Part shown: positions 34,585 through 44,066 of the stretch, one piece after another | How positions within the stretch are numbered: the first letter of the stretch is position 1 | Layout: each line of letters opens with the position of its first letter | Origin: Acidobacteriota bacterium | Lineage (GTDB): Bacteria > Acidobacteriota > Polarisedimenticolia > QHYA01 | Assembly: GCA_003223995.1 (NCBI GenBank) | Contig: QHYA01000061.1 | Coordinates: 1-64,000, forward strand | Length of the DNA stretch: 64,000 nucleotides | Direction: 5' to 3' | Program-made: the position numbers and the translations under genes | The notes under the pieces: generated by a model | The model's database searches: none | What the model was told of the DNA's origin: nothing | The model's input: the letters and a program-made list of their open reading frames with translations, nothing else

Positions 34585-36073
34585 TGTCGCGTCTCGGAAA
34601 TGTCTTTTCAGGCCGGGCCGGGTGCTCTTCCCGCTCGCCGTTTCCCTGGGCGTGCTGGTGGCGGCTTCCCTGCCGGCGCCGTTGCTCGCCTCTCCCCCTC
34701 CCGCAACCCCGGGCTACGGCAGCCTCGTTGAGGAGGGACAAGCCTCGGTCGTCGCGGTCCGCTTCCAGTTGAGGCCGAAGGAACGGCCGAAGGGAGGGGA
34801 AGGGCAGAAGGTCCGCCGTCTCGTTTGCGGCGTGCTCGCCGGGCCGCCCGGCCAGATCATCATCAGCGGGGACTTCTTTCCAGATATGGATGATGGTCCC
34901 GACGCCATGGAGCCTTTCGATTTCCGCCTTGTCATGCCCGGCGGTGATGAGGTGCCCGCTGAAGCCATCGGCGTCGATCGCGAGCTGAACCTGGCCTTTC
35001 TTCACGCATCTCCCTCGCTCATTCGCTCCTTTCGAGCGGCTTCCTTCGATCCATCGGTGCAGGCGGCGGTCGGCGACGAGGTCATCGTGGTCGGACTGCT
35101 TCCCGAGAGGTACAACTTCTCGAAGGCGGTCTATCCCGCCCGCATCAGTGCCGTGCTCGACCAGCCTCGCCGGATGTACTCGCTGGACATCCCGCTCGAG
35201 GATCTGGCGATCGGAGGGCTGGTGCTGCTGAGGGACGGCCGGCCGCTCGGGATCATCGGGGAGGACCTGCTCTCGGAGGATCGGATTCAGGGCAACGCGG
35301 CGAACATCCTGTCCCTGCTGGGGTCGAGCAACCAGGGACCCCACATCGGCTACCCGTTCGTCTTCCCATTCTCAGTCTTCTCCCGCTCGCTGACCAATCC
35401 CCCCCGCCTGAAGGACGAGCGCCGCGAGACGCGCGGCTGGCTCGGGATCACGATGCAGCCTCTCTCGCGGGATCTGGCGGAATACTGGAGCATTTCCTCG
35501 CGGGGAGGAGTGATCGTCGCCGGTGTGGTCGATGGTTCCCCGGCCTCCGCCGCAGGCCTCAGCCCGGGGGACGTCATCCTCGGTGTGGACGGGCAGGAGT
35601 TGCCGGTGCGCGAGACGTCCGATCTGGCCCAGATGCAGAGACTGATCCGCAGCGCCGGCGCGGGACGCGCCATTCCCCTGTCGGTCTGGAGGGAGGGGGC
35701 GGTCCGGACGGTCGAGGTGCGGCTGTCCTCCTCGCCTGTCACGGCGACCACCGCTCAGGAGTACGAGGACGAGCAGTTCGGCCTGAAGGCGCGCGAGCTG
35801 ACTTTCGACTACCTGCAGTCAGCGAACCTCGACCGCTCGACCCGCGGGGTGCTGATCATCGGGCTCGAACGGGCCGGCTGGGCCCAGGTCTCCGGGCTCC
35901 AGACGCGGGACATCATCCAGAAGGTCGCTGGCGAGCCGACTCCCGACCTGGAATCCTTCCGCCAGGCCATGGAGAAGATCGAGAAGTCGCGCCCTCGAGA
36001 GGTGATGTTCTTCATCCTGCGTGAGTATCAAACCCGTTTCGTCCGCGTCAAGGCGGACTGGCGCGGGCGGTAA
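34574..36073 (+). CDS. HtrA-like pseudoprotease with two PDZ domains
   Basis: This 499-residue exported paralogue of the preceding protease has a signal sequence (residues 15-40, ending LLAS). The trypsin-like fold can be traced, but all three catalytic positions are lost. The histidine region reads QIIISGDFF (near residue 100). The aspartate is replaced by Asn in RELNLAFL (N139). The Ser loop is LAIGGLVLL (211-219), with Ile where GNSGG has Ser. Both PDZ domains look well preserved (VVDGSPASAAGLSPGDVILGVDG; LERAGWAQVSGLQTRDIIQKV). It probably acts as a non-catalytic adaptor or regulator of its overlapping neighbour. Confidence 0.9.
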   Translation: MTASVASRKCLFRPGRVLFPLAVSLGVLVAASLPAPLLASPPPATPGYGSLVEEGQASVVAVRFQLRPKERPKGGEGQKVRRLVCGVLAGPPGQIIISGDFFPDMDDGPDAMEPFDFRLVMPGGDEVPAEAIGVDRELNLAFLHASPSLIRSFRAASFDPSVQAAVGDEVIVVGLLPERYNFSKAVYPARISAVLDQPRRMYSLDIPLEDLAIGGLVLLRDGRPLGIIGEDLLSEDRIQGNAANILSLLGSSNQGPHIGYPFVFPFSVFSRSLTNPPRLKDERRETRGWLGITMQPLSRDLAEYWSISSRGGVIVAGVVDGSPASAAGLSPGDVILGVDGQELPVRETSDLAQMQRLIRSAGAGRAIPLSVWREGAVRTVEVRLSSSPVTATTAQEYEDEQFGLKARELTFDYLQSANLDRSTRGVLIIGLERAGWAQVSGLQTRDIIQKVAGEPTPDLESFRQAMEKIEKSRPREVMFFILREYQTRFVRVKADWRGR

Positions 36074-36099
36074 CCTTCCGCCGGTTCGTCCTCGATACC

Positions 36100-37380
36100 T
36101 CACGCTCCGCCCGGCGGCGGCTGGTCCGGCTGGAAGAGGTCGCGCCGGATGATATCGAGCAGGAACAGCAGCACCGTGATCAGCAGCGGTCCGAGGAACA
36201 ACCCTGCGACCCCAAAGGCCATCATGCCCCCCAGCACGCCGAAGAAGACCAGAAGGGCGTGCATCCGGGTCCTGCCGCTGATGAAGAGAGGCCTGAGGAA
36301 GTTGTCCACCAGCACGACCACGGCCAGTCCCCACACCGCGAGGAAGATCCCTTTGGCGGGATGGCCTTGCAAGAGCAGATAGACAGCTCCTGGGCCCCAG
36401 ACCAGGAAGCTTCCTCCGACCGGTATCAACGAGCAGAAAAACATCGCGATACCCGCCACGACGGGGGAGGGAAGCCCCACGACGGCCCAGCCGATGCCCC
36501 CGAGGATGGCCTGGATCACAGAGGCCATGATGACCCCGTAGAAAACGGCCCACGTGACCTCATGGAGCCTCTCGAGCACGGCCTCCTTGTCCGCTGGCCG
36601 GAGGGGAAGGAACTCCTGGAAGGCCTCCAGGATCGCGGGGCCTTCATGGAAGAAATAGACCATCGTGAAGATCGTGATCAGGAACATGACCAGGGTCCAG
36701 AGGGTGTTCTGGACCAGTGAGCTGGTCTGAGCGACCATGGCATTGCCGACCCGTTTCATCGTGTCGAGCGCCATCCCCTCGAGGTCCACCCGCGACAGAT
36801 CCACATAGCGGCCGAGCACTCCTTCAAGATCCCTCACGAAGGGAAGTTTCGGCTTCGCGGGCATGGGCGATCCGCCAGGCGGCGCGGAATCACCCCGCAG
36901 GGGCTCGCTTTCACCTCCAGGCGGGGGCGCAGAGAGATCCCTCCCGTCAGGCCTGGACGTGCCGTCGATGTCCGGAGAGGCTGGCGCCTCTGGTTGCCGA
37001 GATTCAGGCTGACGCGCCTGTGGGCGCGTCCCGCCGGGCGGGAACGGCTCGGGCTGCGGTCCGTCGTTCGATCGGAGCGTGTCCTCGATGTCCGACAAGG
37101 CCCCCGTCACAGTCTGCGCGAGACTCGAGACCAGGATGGAAGCCGGGAGGATGATGATGGCGGCAACGACACCGCTGCACACGACTGCTGCTGCGAGATC
37201 GCGCCCTTTCATCAGCCGCGCGAGCGAGCGGTAGAGAGGATGGAACGCCGTCGCGAGAAAGACGGCCCACGCGATCGCCGACAGGAAGGGGAAGAAGACG
37301 AGGTAAAGGAGGTAGACGGTCAGGGCGAACAGCGCGAGCACGAACACCCGCGCGGCCTGTTCGCGCCCCATGGATCGCAC
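36100..37380 (-). CDS. AI-2E family transporter
   Basis: This 426-residue membrane protein of the AI-2E/YdiK/PerM permease family has seven to eight helices. The N-terminal block has VYLLYLVFFPFLSAIAWAVFLATAFHPLY. The C-terminal block has the family signature ISGRTRMHALLVFFGVLGGMMAFGVAGLFLGPLLI. Between helices 3 and 4 (about residues 100-170) an unusual Pro/Ser/Asp-rich insertion is present. Family members export autoinducer-2 or act as Na+/H+ or other permeases, so the substrate is undecided. It lies downstream of the CPA2 antiporter on the same strand. Confidence 0.9.
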   Translation of the reverse strand: MRSMGREQAARVFVLALFALTVYLLYLVFFPFLSAIAWAVFLATAFHPLYRSLARLMKGRDLAAAVVCSGVVAAIIILPASILVSSLAQTVTGALSDIEDTLRSNDGPQPEPFPPGGTRPQARQPESRQPEAPASPDIDGTSRPDGRDLSAPPPGGESEPLRGDSAPPGGSPMPAKPKLPFVRDLEGVLGRYVDLSRVDLEGMALDTMKRVGNAMVAQTSSLVQNTLWTLVMFLITIFTMVYFFHEGPAILEAFQEFLPLRPADKEAVLERLHEVTWAVFYGVIMASVIQAILGGIGWAVVGLPSPVVAGIAMFFCSLIPVGGSFLVWGPGAVYLLLQGHPAKGIFLAVWGLAVVVLVDNFLRPLFISGRTRMHALLVFFGVLGGMMAFGVAGLFLGPLLITVLLFLLDIIRRDLFQPDQPPPGGA

Positions 37381-37458
37381 TATAGCACGCCGGTGGGAAG
37401 CCGGGGATGGCGTGAGGACACCGGCCGCGGTCGTGCCCGCAGCGCCGGAGAGGGCCGT

Positions 37459-38619
37459 CTATCCAAGCGCGGCGCGCAGGAGCGGCGGGGCGGCGAAAGT
37501 CGAGAGCATGACGACCACGACGATGGCGGCGTAGGTGTCGGCATGCGCCACGCCCGTGGCGAGCCCCAACCCCGCAAACACCAGTCCGACCTCACCGCGC
37601 GGGATCATGCCGATCCCGATTGCAGAACGACGCAGTCTCGTCCCTTTCTTGTACGCGAAGAAGCCGGAGAGCCACTTGCCCAGAAGCGCGGCTGCGAGCA
37701 GCAGCGCTGTCAGGAGCAGCCCCTGGCGCCGCTGCGGATCGGAGGGATCGAGATATCGGACATCCACCGCGGCTCCCGCGGTCGCAAAGAAGATCGGGAC
37801 GAAGAAATCGGCCAGCGGGCGCACCGACTCCTGGATGTGCACCCTGCGATCGGTGCGCGCCAGGACCAGCCCCGCCGCGAAGGCCCCGACGATGGCGGCC
37901 GAGCCGGCGGCGTCCGCGGCAGCCGACAGCACGAAGGCGAAGGAGATGCAGGAGACCAGCAGAACCCCTCTCACCCGCATCAGGGAAGCGATCTTGACGA
38001 GCTGAGGCGCCAGGAGCTGGCCCGCAGTCACGGCGGCAGCGAAGAAACCCACGGCCAGCAGGCTCATCCCGACGACGCTGCCTACAGACACCGATCCTTT
38101 CTCGGCCAGCCCCTTCACCAGGGCCAGGACCACGAGCCCCAGGACATCGTCGATGATGGCGGCCCCGAGGATGATCTGCGCCTCGGGGGAGCCGATCTTT
38201 CCCATGTCGGCCAGCACGCGCGCGGTGATCCCGATGCTGGTTGCCGTCAGTGCCGCGCCGACGAAGATCGACGTGATGGAGGAGTAACCCAGGGCCGCCA
38301 TCACTCCCCAGCCGAGGAGGAAGGGGAACAGCATGCCCGCGAGGGCCACAACCAGCGACTGGAGTCCGACCCGTAGAAGCTGCTGCAGGTCCGAGCTCAA
38401 CCCGATCTCGAAGAGCAGGATCAGGACGCCGAGCTCGGCCAGGATGTGGAGTGTGTGCTCGGCCGGATTGATCAGCGCCAGGGCCGAACCGCCGAGCAGG
38501 ACGCCCGCGGCCAGCTCGCCCAGCACCGCCGGCTGCCCGAGCCGCTCGGCCGCCTCTCCCAACCCCTTGGCGGCGATGTAGATGGCCGCCAGGACGACCA
38601 GAAGCGCGGCGAGACCCAT
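37459..38619 (-). CDS. CPA2-type Na+(K+)/H+ antiporter
   Basis: This 386-residue protein has about 12 helices in the monovalent cation:proton antiporter-2 (NapA/KefB-like) fold. Typical segments are LGELAAGVLLGGSALALI, ELGVLILLFEIGLSSD, AALTATSIGITARVLADMG (discontinuous helix with conserved Thr), AAIIDDVLGLVVLALVKG (the ion-binding DD pair) and MIPRGEVGLVFAGLGL. No TrkA-N (RCK) domain follows. It begins 9 nt after the aminotransferase stop. Confidence 0.93.
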   Translation of the reverse strand: MGLAALLVVLAAIYIAAKGLGEAAERLGQPAVLGELAAGVLLGGSALALINPAEHTLHILAELGVLILLFEIGLSSDLQQLLRVGLQSLVVALAGMLFPFLLGWGVMAALGYSSITSIFVGAALTATSIGITARVLADMGKIGSPEAQIILGAAIIDDVLGLVVLALVKGLAEKGSVSVGSVVGMSLLAVGFFAAAVTAGQLLAPQLVKIASLMRVRGVLLVSCISFAFVLSAAADAAGSAAIVGAFAAGLVLARTDRRVHIQESVRPLADFFVPIFFATAGAAVDVRYLDPSDPQRRQGLLLTALLLAAALLGKWLSGFFAYKKGTRLRRSAIGIGMIPRGEVGLVFAGLGLATGVAHADTYAAIVVVVMLSTFAAPPLLRAALG

Positions 38620-38628
38620 GCTGTGACG

Positions 38629-39807
38629 CTAGCGGCTTGGACGCGCTGCCTTTGCCAGCCCCGCGAGGCGGTCACCGGCCAGTGTCAATGTTTCCAGCTT
38701 CTTGCAGAACGAAAAGCGCAGCCGCTCGCGGCCATCCTCCGGGCGGTGATAGAAGGAGGAGCCGGGAACCGCCGCCACGCCGAACTCGCGCACGAGGTAT
38801 CGCGCGAACTCGGTGTCGTCCGCGAAACCGAAGCTGCTGATGTCGGTCATCACGTAGTAGGCCCCGTGGGGCATGAAGTAACGGAAGCCCGCCGCCTCGA
38901 GAAACGGCAGGAACTTGGCGCGCCGCCGCTCGTACTCCCGCGCGAGCGAGACGTAGTACTCCCCCGGAAGCGACAGCGCCACCGCACCGGCCTCCTGCAG
39001 AGGGGCGGCGGCGCCCACCGTCACGAAATCATGCACCTTCCGGATGCCGTCGGTCAGCGCTGGCGAGGAAATGGTGTAGCCCACCCTCCATCCGGTCACG
39101 CTGTAGGATTTCGAAAGCCCTCCGATCAAGACCGTTCGGTCTTCCATGCCGGGAAGAGTGATCAGCGGCACGTGCTCGGCATCGTCGTAGAGGATGTGCT
39201 CGTAGATCTCGTCGGTGAAGGCGACGACGTCCCACTTCCGGCACAGCTCCGCGATGATGGAAAGCTCCTCCCGCGCAAAGACCTTTCCCGTCGGATTGTG
39301 CGGGGAGTTGAGGATGATCCCCCGGGTCTTGTCGCTGAAGGCCCGCGCCAGATCGTCCGGATCGAACCTGAAGTCCGGCTCGTGAAGGGTCACGTAGCGG
39401 GGCGAGGCGCCGGAGAGGATCGCGTCCGGTCCGTAGTTCTCGTAGAACGGCTCGAAGACGATCACCTCTTCTCCCGGATCGACCACGGCCATGATGGCGG
39501 AGAGCATCGCCTCGGTCGCGCCACAGGTCACGCAGATCTGCCTTTCGGGGTCGATCTCCATCCCGTAGAAGCGGCGCATCTTCTCGGCAAGGGCGCGGCG
39601 GAAGCTGGGCGCTCCCCATGTGATTGCGTACTGGTTGATGTCGTCCTGGATCGCTTTGCAGGCCGCCTCCTTGATCTCCAACGGCGCGGCGAAGTCGGGA
39701 AACCCCTGAGCGAGATTGACGCCATCGTGCCGGATGGCCAGCCGTGTCATCTCCCGGATGACCGATTCCGTGAAACGGCTGGCTTTCTCTGAAACACCGA
39801 TCTTCAT
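38629..39807 (-). CDS. Class I/II PLP aminotransferase
   Basis: This is a fold-type I aminotransferase similar to the aspartate/kynurenine/methionine group. The start at 39807 has AGGAG seven bases upstream and gives 392 residues. Motifs are VNLAQGFPDF, CVTCGATEAM (phosphate-binding), NSPHNPTGKVF, FTDEIYEHILYD and PLP-lysine SKSYSVTGWRVGY. The arginine for carboxylate binding is in RERLRFSFCK. The substrate is not determined by sequence. It is the first of three leftward genes, followed closely by the antiporter. Confidence 0.93.
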   Translation of the reverse strand: MKIGVSEKASRFTESVIREMTRLAIRHDGVNLAQGFPDFAAPLEIKEAACKAIQDDINQYAITWGAPSFRRALAEKMRRFYGMEIDPERQICVTCGATEAMLSAIMAVVDPGEEVIVFEPFYENYGPDAILSGASPRYVTLHEPDFRFDPDDLARAFSDKTRGIILNSPHNPTGKVFAREELSIIAELCRKWDVVAFTDEIYEHILYDDAEHVPLITLPGMEDRTVLIGGLSKSYSVTGWRVGYTISSPALTDGIRKVHDFVTVGAAAPLQEAGAVALSLPGEYYVSLAREYERRRAKFLPFLEAAGFRYFMPHGAYYVMTDISSFGFADDTEFARYLVREFGVAAVPGSSFYHRPEDGRERLRFSFCKKLETLTLAGDRLAGLAKAARPSR

Positions 39808-40056
39808 TGTTCTCCTCGCTGGGGTCATTCGCCCGGCTTTCCGCGCGTCCTTCCTTCTCAATCCAGCCGCGTTCGGGCGACCGAAGCAAGAATGCCGAGG
39901 GTCTTCGTCCGCGGGGTGGACCGACCGCGTGCAGGCCGATGATACTGGATTCCCGGGGCGCCTACCGATCCGGCGAGGAACCGGAAGAACCGTGTTCAGC
40001 CCAAGGCGGGAAGATCGTTCTGCTTGCCGGGGCGGCCGAAGCTGTCCTGGAATCGG

Positions 40057-40089
40057 GAAAGACCCCCGCGCGCGGGGCGTGCGGGGGTC
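40057..40089 (-). terminator. Intrinsic-like terminator after the small barrel gene
   Basis: A nine-pair GC stem, GACCCCCGC (40061-40069) with GCGGGGGTC (40081-40089), is followed on the minus strand by TTTCCC. The U-tract is short. It lies about 75 nt after the stop of the gene at 40162-40716. The rest of the 39808-40161 gap holds nothing recognisable. Confidence 0.6.
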
Positions 40090-40161
40090 TCGGAGGCAGG
40101 CCGCGAACCGGCCAGAATGCCGCCGGCTTTCCCGGTGAGAACGGGGCAGCCGGCGGTCCGA

Positions 40162-40716
40162 CTACTTGCCGAAGAAGATGGACAGCCCGGCCCGGATGCC
40201 GTAAACGTCCTGATCGTCGAAATCCGACTTGCCGAAGTTCCTGAGGTAGAAAGCTTGAACGTTGACTGCGGCGCTGTCGGAAGCCATGACACGGATGCCG
40301 CCGTGGCCTTCCGCCTGCCAACTGAACACGTCGTCGAGGTCTCCGAAGTTCTTCGCCGCGAAGGCCCCCACGAACGGGATGATCGAGCCGCTCGACTCGA
40401 AGTTGTAGCGATAGAAGCCGCCGATGCTCCCCGCCTCGGTCGTGGAGCCCTTGTCCGGGTCGAACCTTGAATAGGTGAGAACCGGCCCAACTTCGTGGTT
40501 ATTGCTCAGCATGATCCCCCACAGCCCGTCGAGGGTCAGATCCTTGCTGCCGGACACGAGCTCCGTGCCGTCAGTCAGCTTGATCGCATCGTTATCTGTG
40601 TACGAAAAGGTCAGCTCCAACTCGTTGGTGCCTTCCTTGAGCGCGGCCGCGTTGAACACGCCGGCGAACAGCATCGTCGCGGCAACGGCCACGACTGTGA
40701 AACGAAAAAACTTCAT
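40162..40716 (-). CDS. Small outer-membrane beta-barrel protein
   Basis: This 184-residue exported protein has an excellent ribosome site (AAGGAGGA) before ATG 40716. Its signal peptide is FFRFTVVAVAATMLFAGVFNAAA. The mature part shows alternating strands such as TNELELTFSYTDND, LDGLWGIMLSNNHEVGPVLTY, GSIGGFYRYNF and VNVQAFYLRNFGK, ending DVYGIRAGLSIFFGK with a terminal aromatic motif. Eight strands (OmpA/OmpW size) are likely. A weak promoter (TTGCCC at 40793-40798, TCTACT at 40769-40774) lies upstream. Confidence 0.85.
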   Translation of the reverse strand: MKFFRFTVVAVAATMLFAGVFNAAALKEGTNELELTFSYTDNDAIKLTDGTELVSGSKDLTLDGLWGIMLSNNHEVGPVLTYSRFDPDKGSTTEAGSIGGFYRYNFESSGSIIPFVGAFAAKNFGDLDDVFSWQAEGHGGIRVMASDSAAVNVQAFYLRNFGKSDFDDQDVYGIRAGLSIFFGK

Positions 40717-40799
40717 TCCAATCCTCCTTCTGATGGCTCCAGAGTTCCGTCCTCTCATCCCCCGGCAGAGTAGAGCCCCACCTCCGCCGAATGGGCAAG

Positions 40800-41033
40800 A
40801 AACTGTTCACTCGTGACACCCCCCACAGAGATCGTGGAGTTTGCGTCGGACTCTGCAAGAGGACTGCCACCAGGCCGGCGTCCCGCGCACGGGAGCGCAA
40901 CACTGCCTGAATCATCGGTTGCGTGTGGGGACGGGGAAGGGAAGGGCCGGCCCGGGGTCGCCCATTTACTCCATTTTGTTGGATCAGTCCAAGCGGTTGG
41001 ATGGGCCCGGACTCAGCCCATTGGGGCCGGCTC
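40800..41033. other. Intergenic region downstream of rho
   Basis: This holds no gene I can support. On the rho side a short direct repeat GGGCTGAG occurs twice within 30 nt, with small GC-rich palindromes (GGGCCCGGACTCAGCCC) but no U-tract, so it is not a clear intrinsic terminator. The other end carries the possible promoter of the small barrel gene. Confidence 0.4.
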
Positions 41034-42404
41034 TCAGCCCACGCTGCGGAGGAACTGGGTGTTGTTGGGAAATTTCTCCAGGCGGGAGATGAGCGTGCTC
41101 ATCGCCTCGACGGGCGAAAGGGTCGACAGGGCCCTCCGCAGCAGGTGCACCCGCGACAGCTCCTCGCCGCCGTAGAGCTTCTCTTCCTTGCGCGTCCCCG
41201 AGCGCGAGATGTCGATGCAGGGGAAGATCCGCCGCTCGAACAGCGCCCGGTCGAGCAGGATCTCCGTGTTGCCGGTCCCCTTGAACTCCTGAAAGATCAC
41301 CTCGTCCATGCGCGAGCCGGTGTCCACCAGCGCCGTCGCGATGATCGTCAGACTGCCTCCTCCCTCCGCGTTGCGCGCCGCCCCGAAGAAGCGCCGGGGC
41401 TTCTCCATCGTACGGGAGTCCAGCCCTCCGGAGAGGATCTTCCCCGAGCCCCGAAGCTCGGTGTTGTAAGCACGGGCCAGGCGGGTGATCGAGTCGAGCA
41501 GGACGACGACGTCCTTTCCGGACTCGACGAGTCTCCGGGCGCGTTCGAGAACGATCTCGGCCACCGAGACATGGTTGGCCGTCAGGTCGTCCATGGAGGA
41601 GGCGATCACCTCGGCCCGCACGTTGCGCCGCATGTCCGTGACCTCCTCCGGTCGCTCGTCGATCAGCAGGACGATGAGGATGACCTCCGGATGGTTCGTC
41701 GTGATGCTGCGGGCGATCTTCTGGAGGAGCACGGTCTTGCCCGCCTTCGGCGGGGCCACGATCAAGCAGCGCTGCCCCTTGCCGATGGGCGTCAACAGGT
41801 CGAGCACCCGCGTGGAGGTATCTGCTTCCTTCGTTTCGAGGGTCAGACGCTCGTTCGGATCGATCGAGACGAGCTCCGAGAAGGGACGGCGCTGCCGGTA
41901 AGCGTTCGGGTCGCCGTAATTGAGGGAATCGATCGTGACCAGCGACGCGCCGGACCCCCGGCCCGGTCTTCTCTCCGCGGCACCGGAGACCGCGACCCCC
42001 TGGAGCAGTCCCCACTCGCGGATGAGGTTCTTGGGAACGGAAACGTCCCCGGCCGCGGGAAGGTAGTTGTTCTCCGCGAGCCGGAGAAACCCGTTCCCGT
42101 CCGCCATCAGCTCGAGGACGCCGGAGGCGGGAACAGGCTCAGCCGCCGGACCCCCCTGCGGGGAGCCTCGGGAGACCGACACCGCAACGGCAGTCTGACT
42201 CCGCGGGAGGCTGTTGTGCCGGTCCTGGCCGGGCGGACGGAAGCCCCGCCGGCGGCCGCGACGCCCGCGCCTTCGGCGGTTATTGCTCTGGGGAGGTTCC
42301 TGGTTCAAGTTCCCTGACTGCTGCTGTCGAGGTGGCTGCAGGCATGCAGTTCCGTTGACACGCTTGGCTCCTCTTCGATCAGAGATGCCGGCCTCTCTTG
42401 CCAT
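41034..42404 (-). CDS. rho: Transcription termination factor Rho
   Basis: This hexameric RNA helicase ends transcription. The start at 42404 is supported by GAGGGG just upstream and gives 456 residues. The N-terminal about 90 residues are an unusual Gln/Asn/Arg-rich segment ([19 protein letters not shown]) replacing the normal N-terminal helix bundle, as in high-GC Rho variants that add RNA affinity. The cold-shock RNA-binding domain follows ([14 protein letters not shown]). ATPase motifs are Walker [12 protein letters not shown] (217-227), [13 protein letters not shown] and [16 protein letters not shown]. The Q-loop and R-loop regions are intact. The gene overlaps the ino1 3' end by 26 nt. 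Confidence 0.95.
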   Translation of the reverse strand: MAREAGISDRRGAKRVNGTACLQPPRQQQSGNLNQEPPQSNNRRRRGRRGRRRGFRPPGQDRHNSLPRSQTAVAVSVSRGSPQGGPAAEPVPASGVLELMADGNGFLRLAENNYLPAAGDVSVPKNLIREWGLLQGVAVSGAAERRPGRGSGASLVTIDSLNYGDPNAYRQRRPFSELVSIDPNERLTLETKEADTSTRVLDLLTPIGKGQRCLIVAPPKAGKTVLLQKIARSITTNHPEVILIVLLIDERPEEVTDMRRNVRAEVIASSMDDLTANHVSVAEIVLERARRLVESGKDVVVLLDSITRLARAYNTELRGSGKILSGGLDSRTMEKPRRFFGAARNAEGGGSLTIIATALVDTGSRMDEVIFQEFKGTGNTEILLDRALFERRIFPCIDISRSGTRKEEKLYGGEELSRVHLLRRALSTLSPVEAMSTLISRLEKFPNNTQFLRSVG

Positions 42405-43686
42405 TTCCCCTCGCCCAGCCGGCGATTCTCTGAACCGCCTCGTCGAGCGCTTGGCGCTGCGCGAAGAGGTCGTGCACCGGCTGGCCGTTGCGCACGGTCG
42501 GGCTCTTGAAGTACAGCGAGAGCCACTCCTGTGCACCCCTCAGTCCGGAGCGCTGCGCCAGGTCCGTCCAGAGCACGAGATCGAGGGCGAGGGGGGCCGC
42601 GAGAATCGAATCGCGGCAGAGAAAGTTCACCTTGATCTGCATCGGGTAGCCAAGCCATCCGAAGATGTCGATGTTGTCCCAGGCTTCCTTGTTGTCCTTC
42701 CGGGGCGGGTAGTAGTCGATCCGCACCTGGTGGACGAAATCGCCGTAGAGGTCAGGATACTGGGAGGGTTGGAGGATGCCCCTCAGGACCGACAGCTTGC
42801 TTTCCTGCTTCGACTTGAGGGAGGCGGGATCGTCCAGGACCTCGCCATCCCGGTTTCCCAGGATGTTGGTCGAGTACCAGCCTGCGAGGCCGAGGGCCCG
42901 CACCTTCAGGCCTGGGGCGAGAATCGTCTTCAGCAGTGTCTGGCCCGTCTTGAGATCGCGGCCGGCCACCGGAACTCGCAGCTCCTCGGACATCTCCAGC
43001 AGAGCCGGGATGTCCGCCCCGCGGCTCGGCGTGCAGTTCACCACCGGGATCCGCTCCTTGAGGGCCGCGTAGGTGTAGATCATCGCCGGCGAGATCCTCT
43101 CGTCGTCCTCACGCAGGCCTTTCTCGAAGGACCTCAGCTCGTGATGGACGGGCGCCAGCTCCTGGTAGGTCTCGGTCGACGCGCAGTTGAGAAGCACCAG
43201 ACGCTCCGCTCCGGACGCTTCGCGGAAGCGGTGGATGTCTTTCACGACCTCCTCGACGCTCCCGAGCCACCCCATGGGCGGCCTCGAGTGTGTCGCCTCG
43301 ATTCGCCTCAGGTAGCGCGGGTCGAAGATCCCCCGCCACGGGCGGATCGACTCCAGCTCTGACTTCAGCAGCGCCAGCAGCCCGTCTTCCAGCACCCTTG
43401 CTTTCTTCGCGGCCGAATACGCGTCATCCGAGACGACATCCCACCCGCCGAAGGCGAGGTCGGCGAGGCCCGCGAGCGGCACGGCCTCGCCGAAGGGGAC
43501 GGAGTCCGGCTGGCCAGACGGGCCGGGAAGCTGCCCCATCTGGGTGAGCGATCCGATCGGCTTTCCGAGATTGCGCCGCACGGCCAGTACCCCGGCGATA
43601 AGCGCGGTGGAGAGGGAGCCCATACCGACGATCAGCACCCCGAGACGCCCCGATGCAGGGGCCGGCTTGATCGGTTCTTGTCTCAT
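42379..43686 (-). CDS. ino1: myo-inositol-1-phosphate synthase (INO1 type)
   Basis: This enzyme converts glucose-6-phosphate to inositol-1-phosphate by an NAD-dependent internal aldol cyclisation. The 435-residue product starts at ATG 43686 with GGGAGGA upstream. Signatures are the Rossmann motif GVLIVGMGSLSTALIAG, VVNCTPSRGADIP, GRDLKTGQTLLKTILAPGLKVR (active-site lysines), GWYSTNILGNRDG and KSKQESKLSVL. Bacterial members make precursors for phosphatidylinositol, mycothiol-like thiols or inositol-derived sugars. The enzyme is divergent from a DegT aminotransferase and a Gfo/Idh/MocA oxidoreductase. Confidence 0.94.
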   Translation of the reverse strand: MRQEPIKPAPASGRLGVLIVGMGSLSTALIAGVLAVRRNLGKPIGSLTQMGQLPGPSGQPDSVPFGEAVPLAGLADLAFGGWDVVSDDAYSAAKKARVLEDGLLALLKSELESIRPWRGIFDPRYLRRIEATHSRPPMGWLGSVEEVVKDIHRFREASGAERLVLLNCASTETYQELAPVHHELRSFEKGLREDDERISPAMIYTYAALKERIPVVNCTPSRGADIPALLEMSEELRVPVAGRDLKTGQTLLKTILAPGLKVRALGLAGWYSTNILGNRDGEVLDDPASLKSKQESKLSVLRGILQPSQYPDLYGDFVHQVRIDYYPPRKDNKEAWDNIDIFGWLGYPMQIKVNFLCRDSILAAPLALDLVLWTDLAQRSGLRGAQEWLSLYFKSPTVRNGQPVHDLFAQRQALDEAVQRIAGWARGNGKRGRHL

Positions 43687-43920
43687 CTTTGGCTGGATCC
43701 TCCCATAGGCCCTGCCTCCGCGGCGCGCCGCGAATGGACACATGCGGGCTCGTCACCTAGGCCCGAGTTATTCACGAGACATCGTTGCGAGGCCAAGTCA
43801 TCGCTTTCAGGAGCGGAAGCCCCTGAAAGCGCTCCAGCCGCGCAGCGGGAAGAGAGCATGGCCGTCGTGCCCGGCTTTCGCAGGCGCGAGGACCTGAAGC
43901 GCGAATTCTCCGATCGCGCA

Positions 43921-44046
43921 GCGCGAGGGGATCGCCTTCGCGGGCGCTGGCGGGCTGTTCGCGTCCGGCGCTCCGAGCGCGAAGCGCGAGGGGATCGCCT
44001 TCGCGGGCGCTGGCGGGCTGTTCGCGTCCGGCGCTCCGAGCGCGAA
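43921..44046. repeat. Two tandem copies of a 63-bp repeat
   Basis: Positions 43921-43983 and 43984-44046 are identical or nearly identical 63-bp units beginning GCGCGAGGGGATCGCCTTCG and ending GAGCGCGAA. A third partial unit begins at 44047 (GCGCGAGGAG). The unit is a multiple of three, so open frames pass through it, but no protein-like product is evident. It fills the divergent region between ino1 and the aminotransferase gene. The flanking 43687-43920 stretch has the ino1 ribosome site and nothing else. Confidence 0.85.
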
Positions 44047-44066
44047 GCGCGAGGAGTATCCGAGGG

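Noticed and set aside
43921..44046. Tandem repeat as a CRISPR array
   Set aside because: Units abut without spacers and the 63-bp repeat is longer than CRISPR repeats; no cas genes are nearby.
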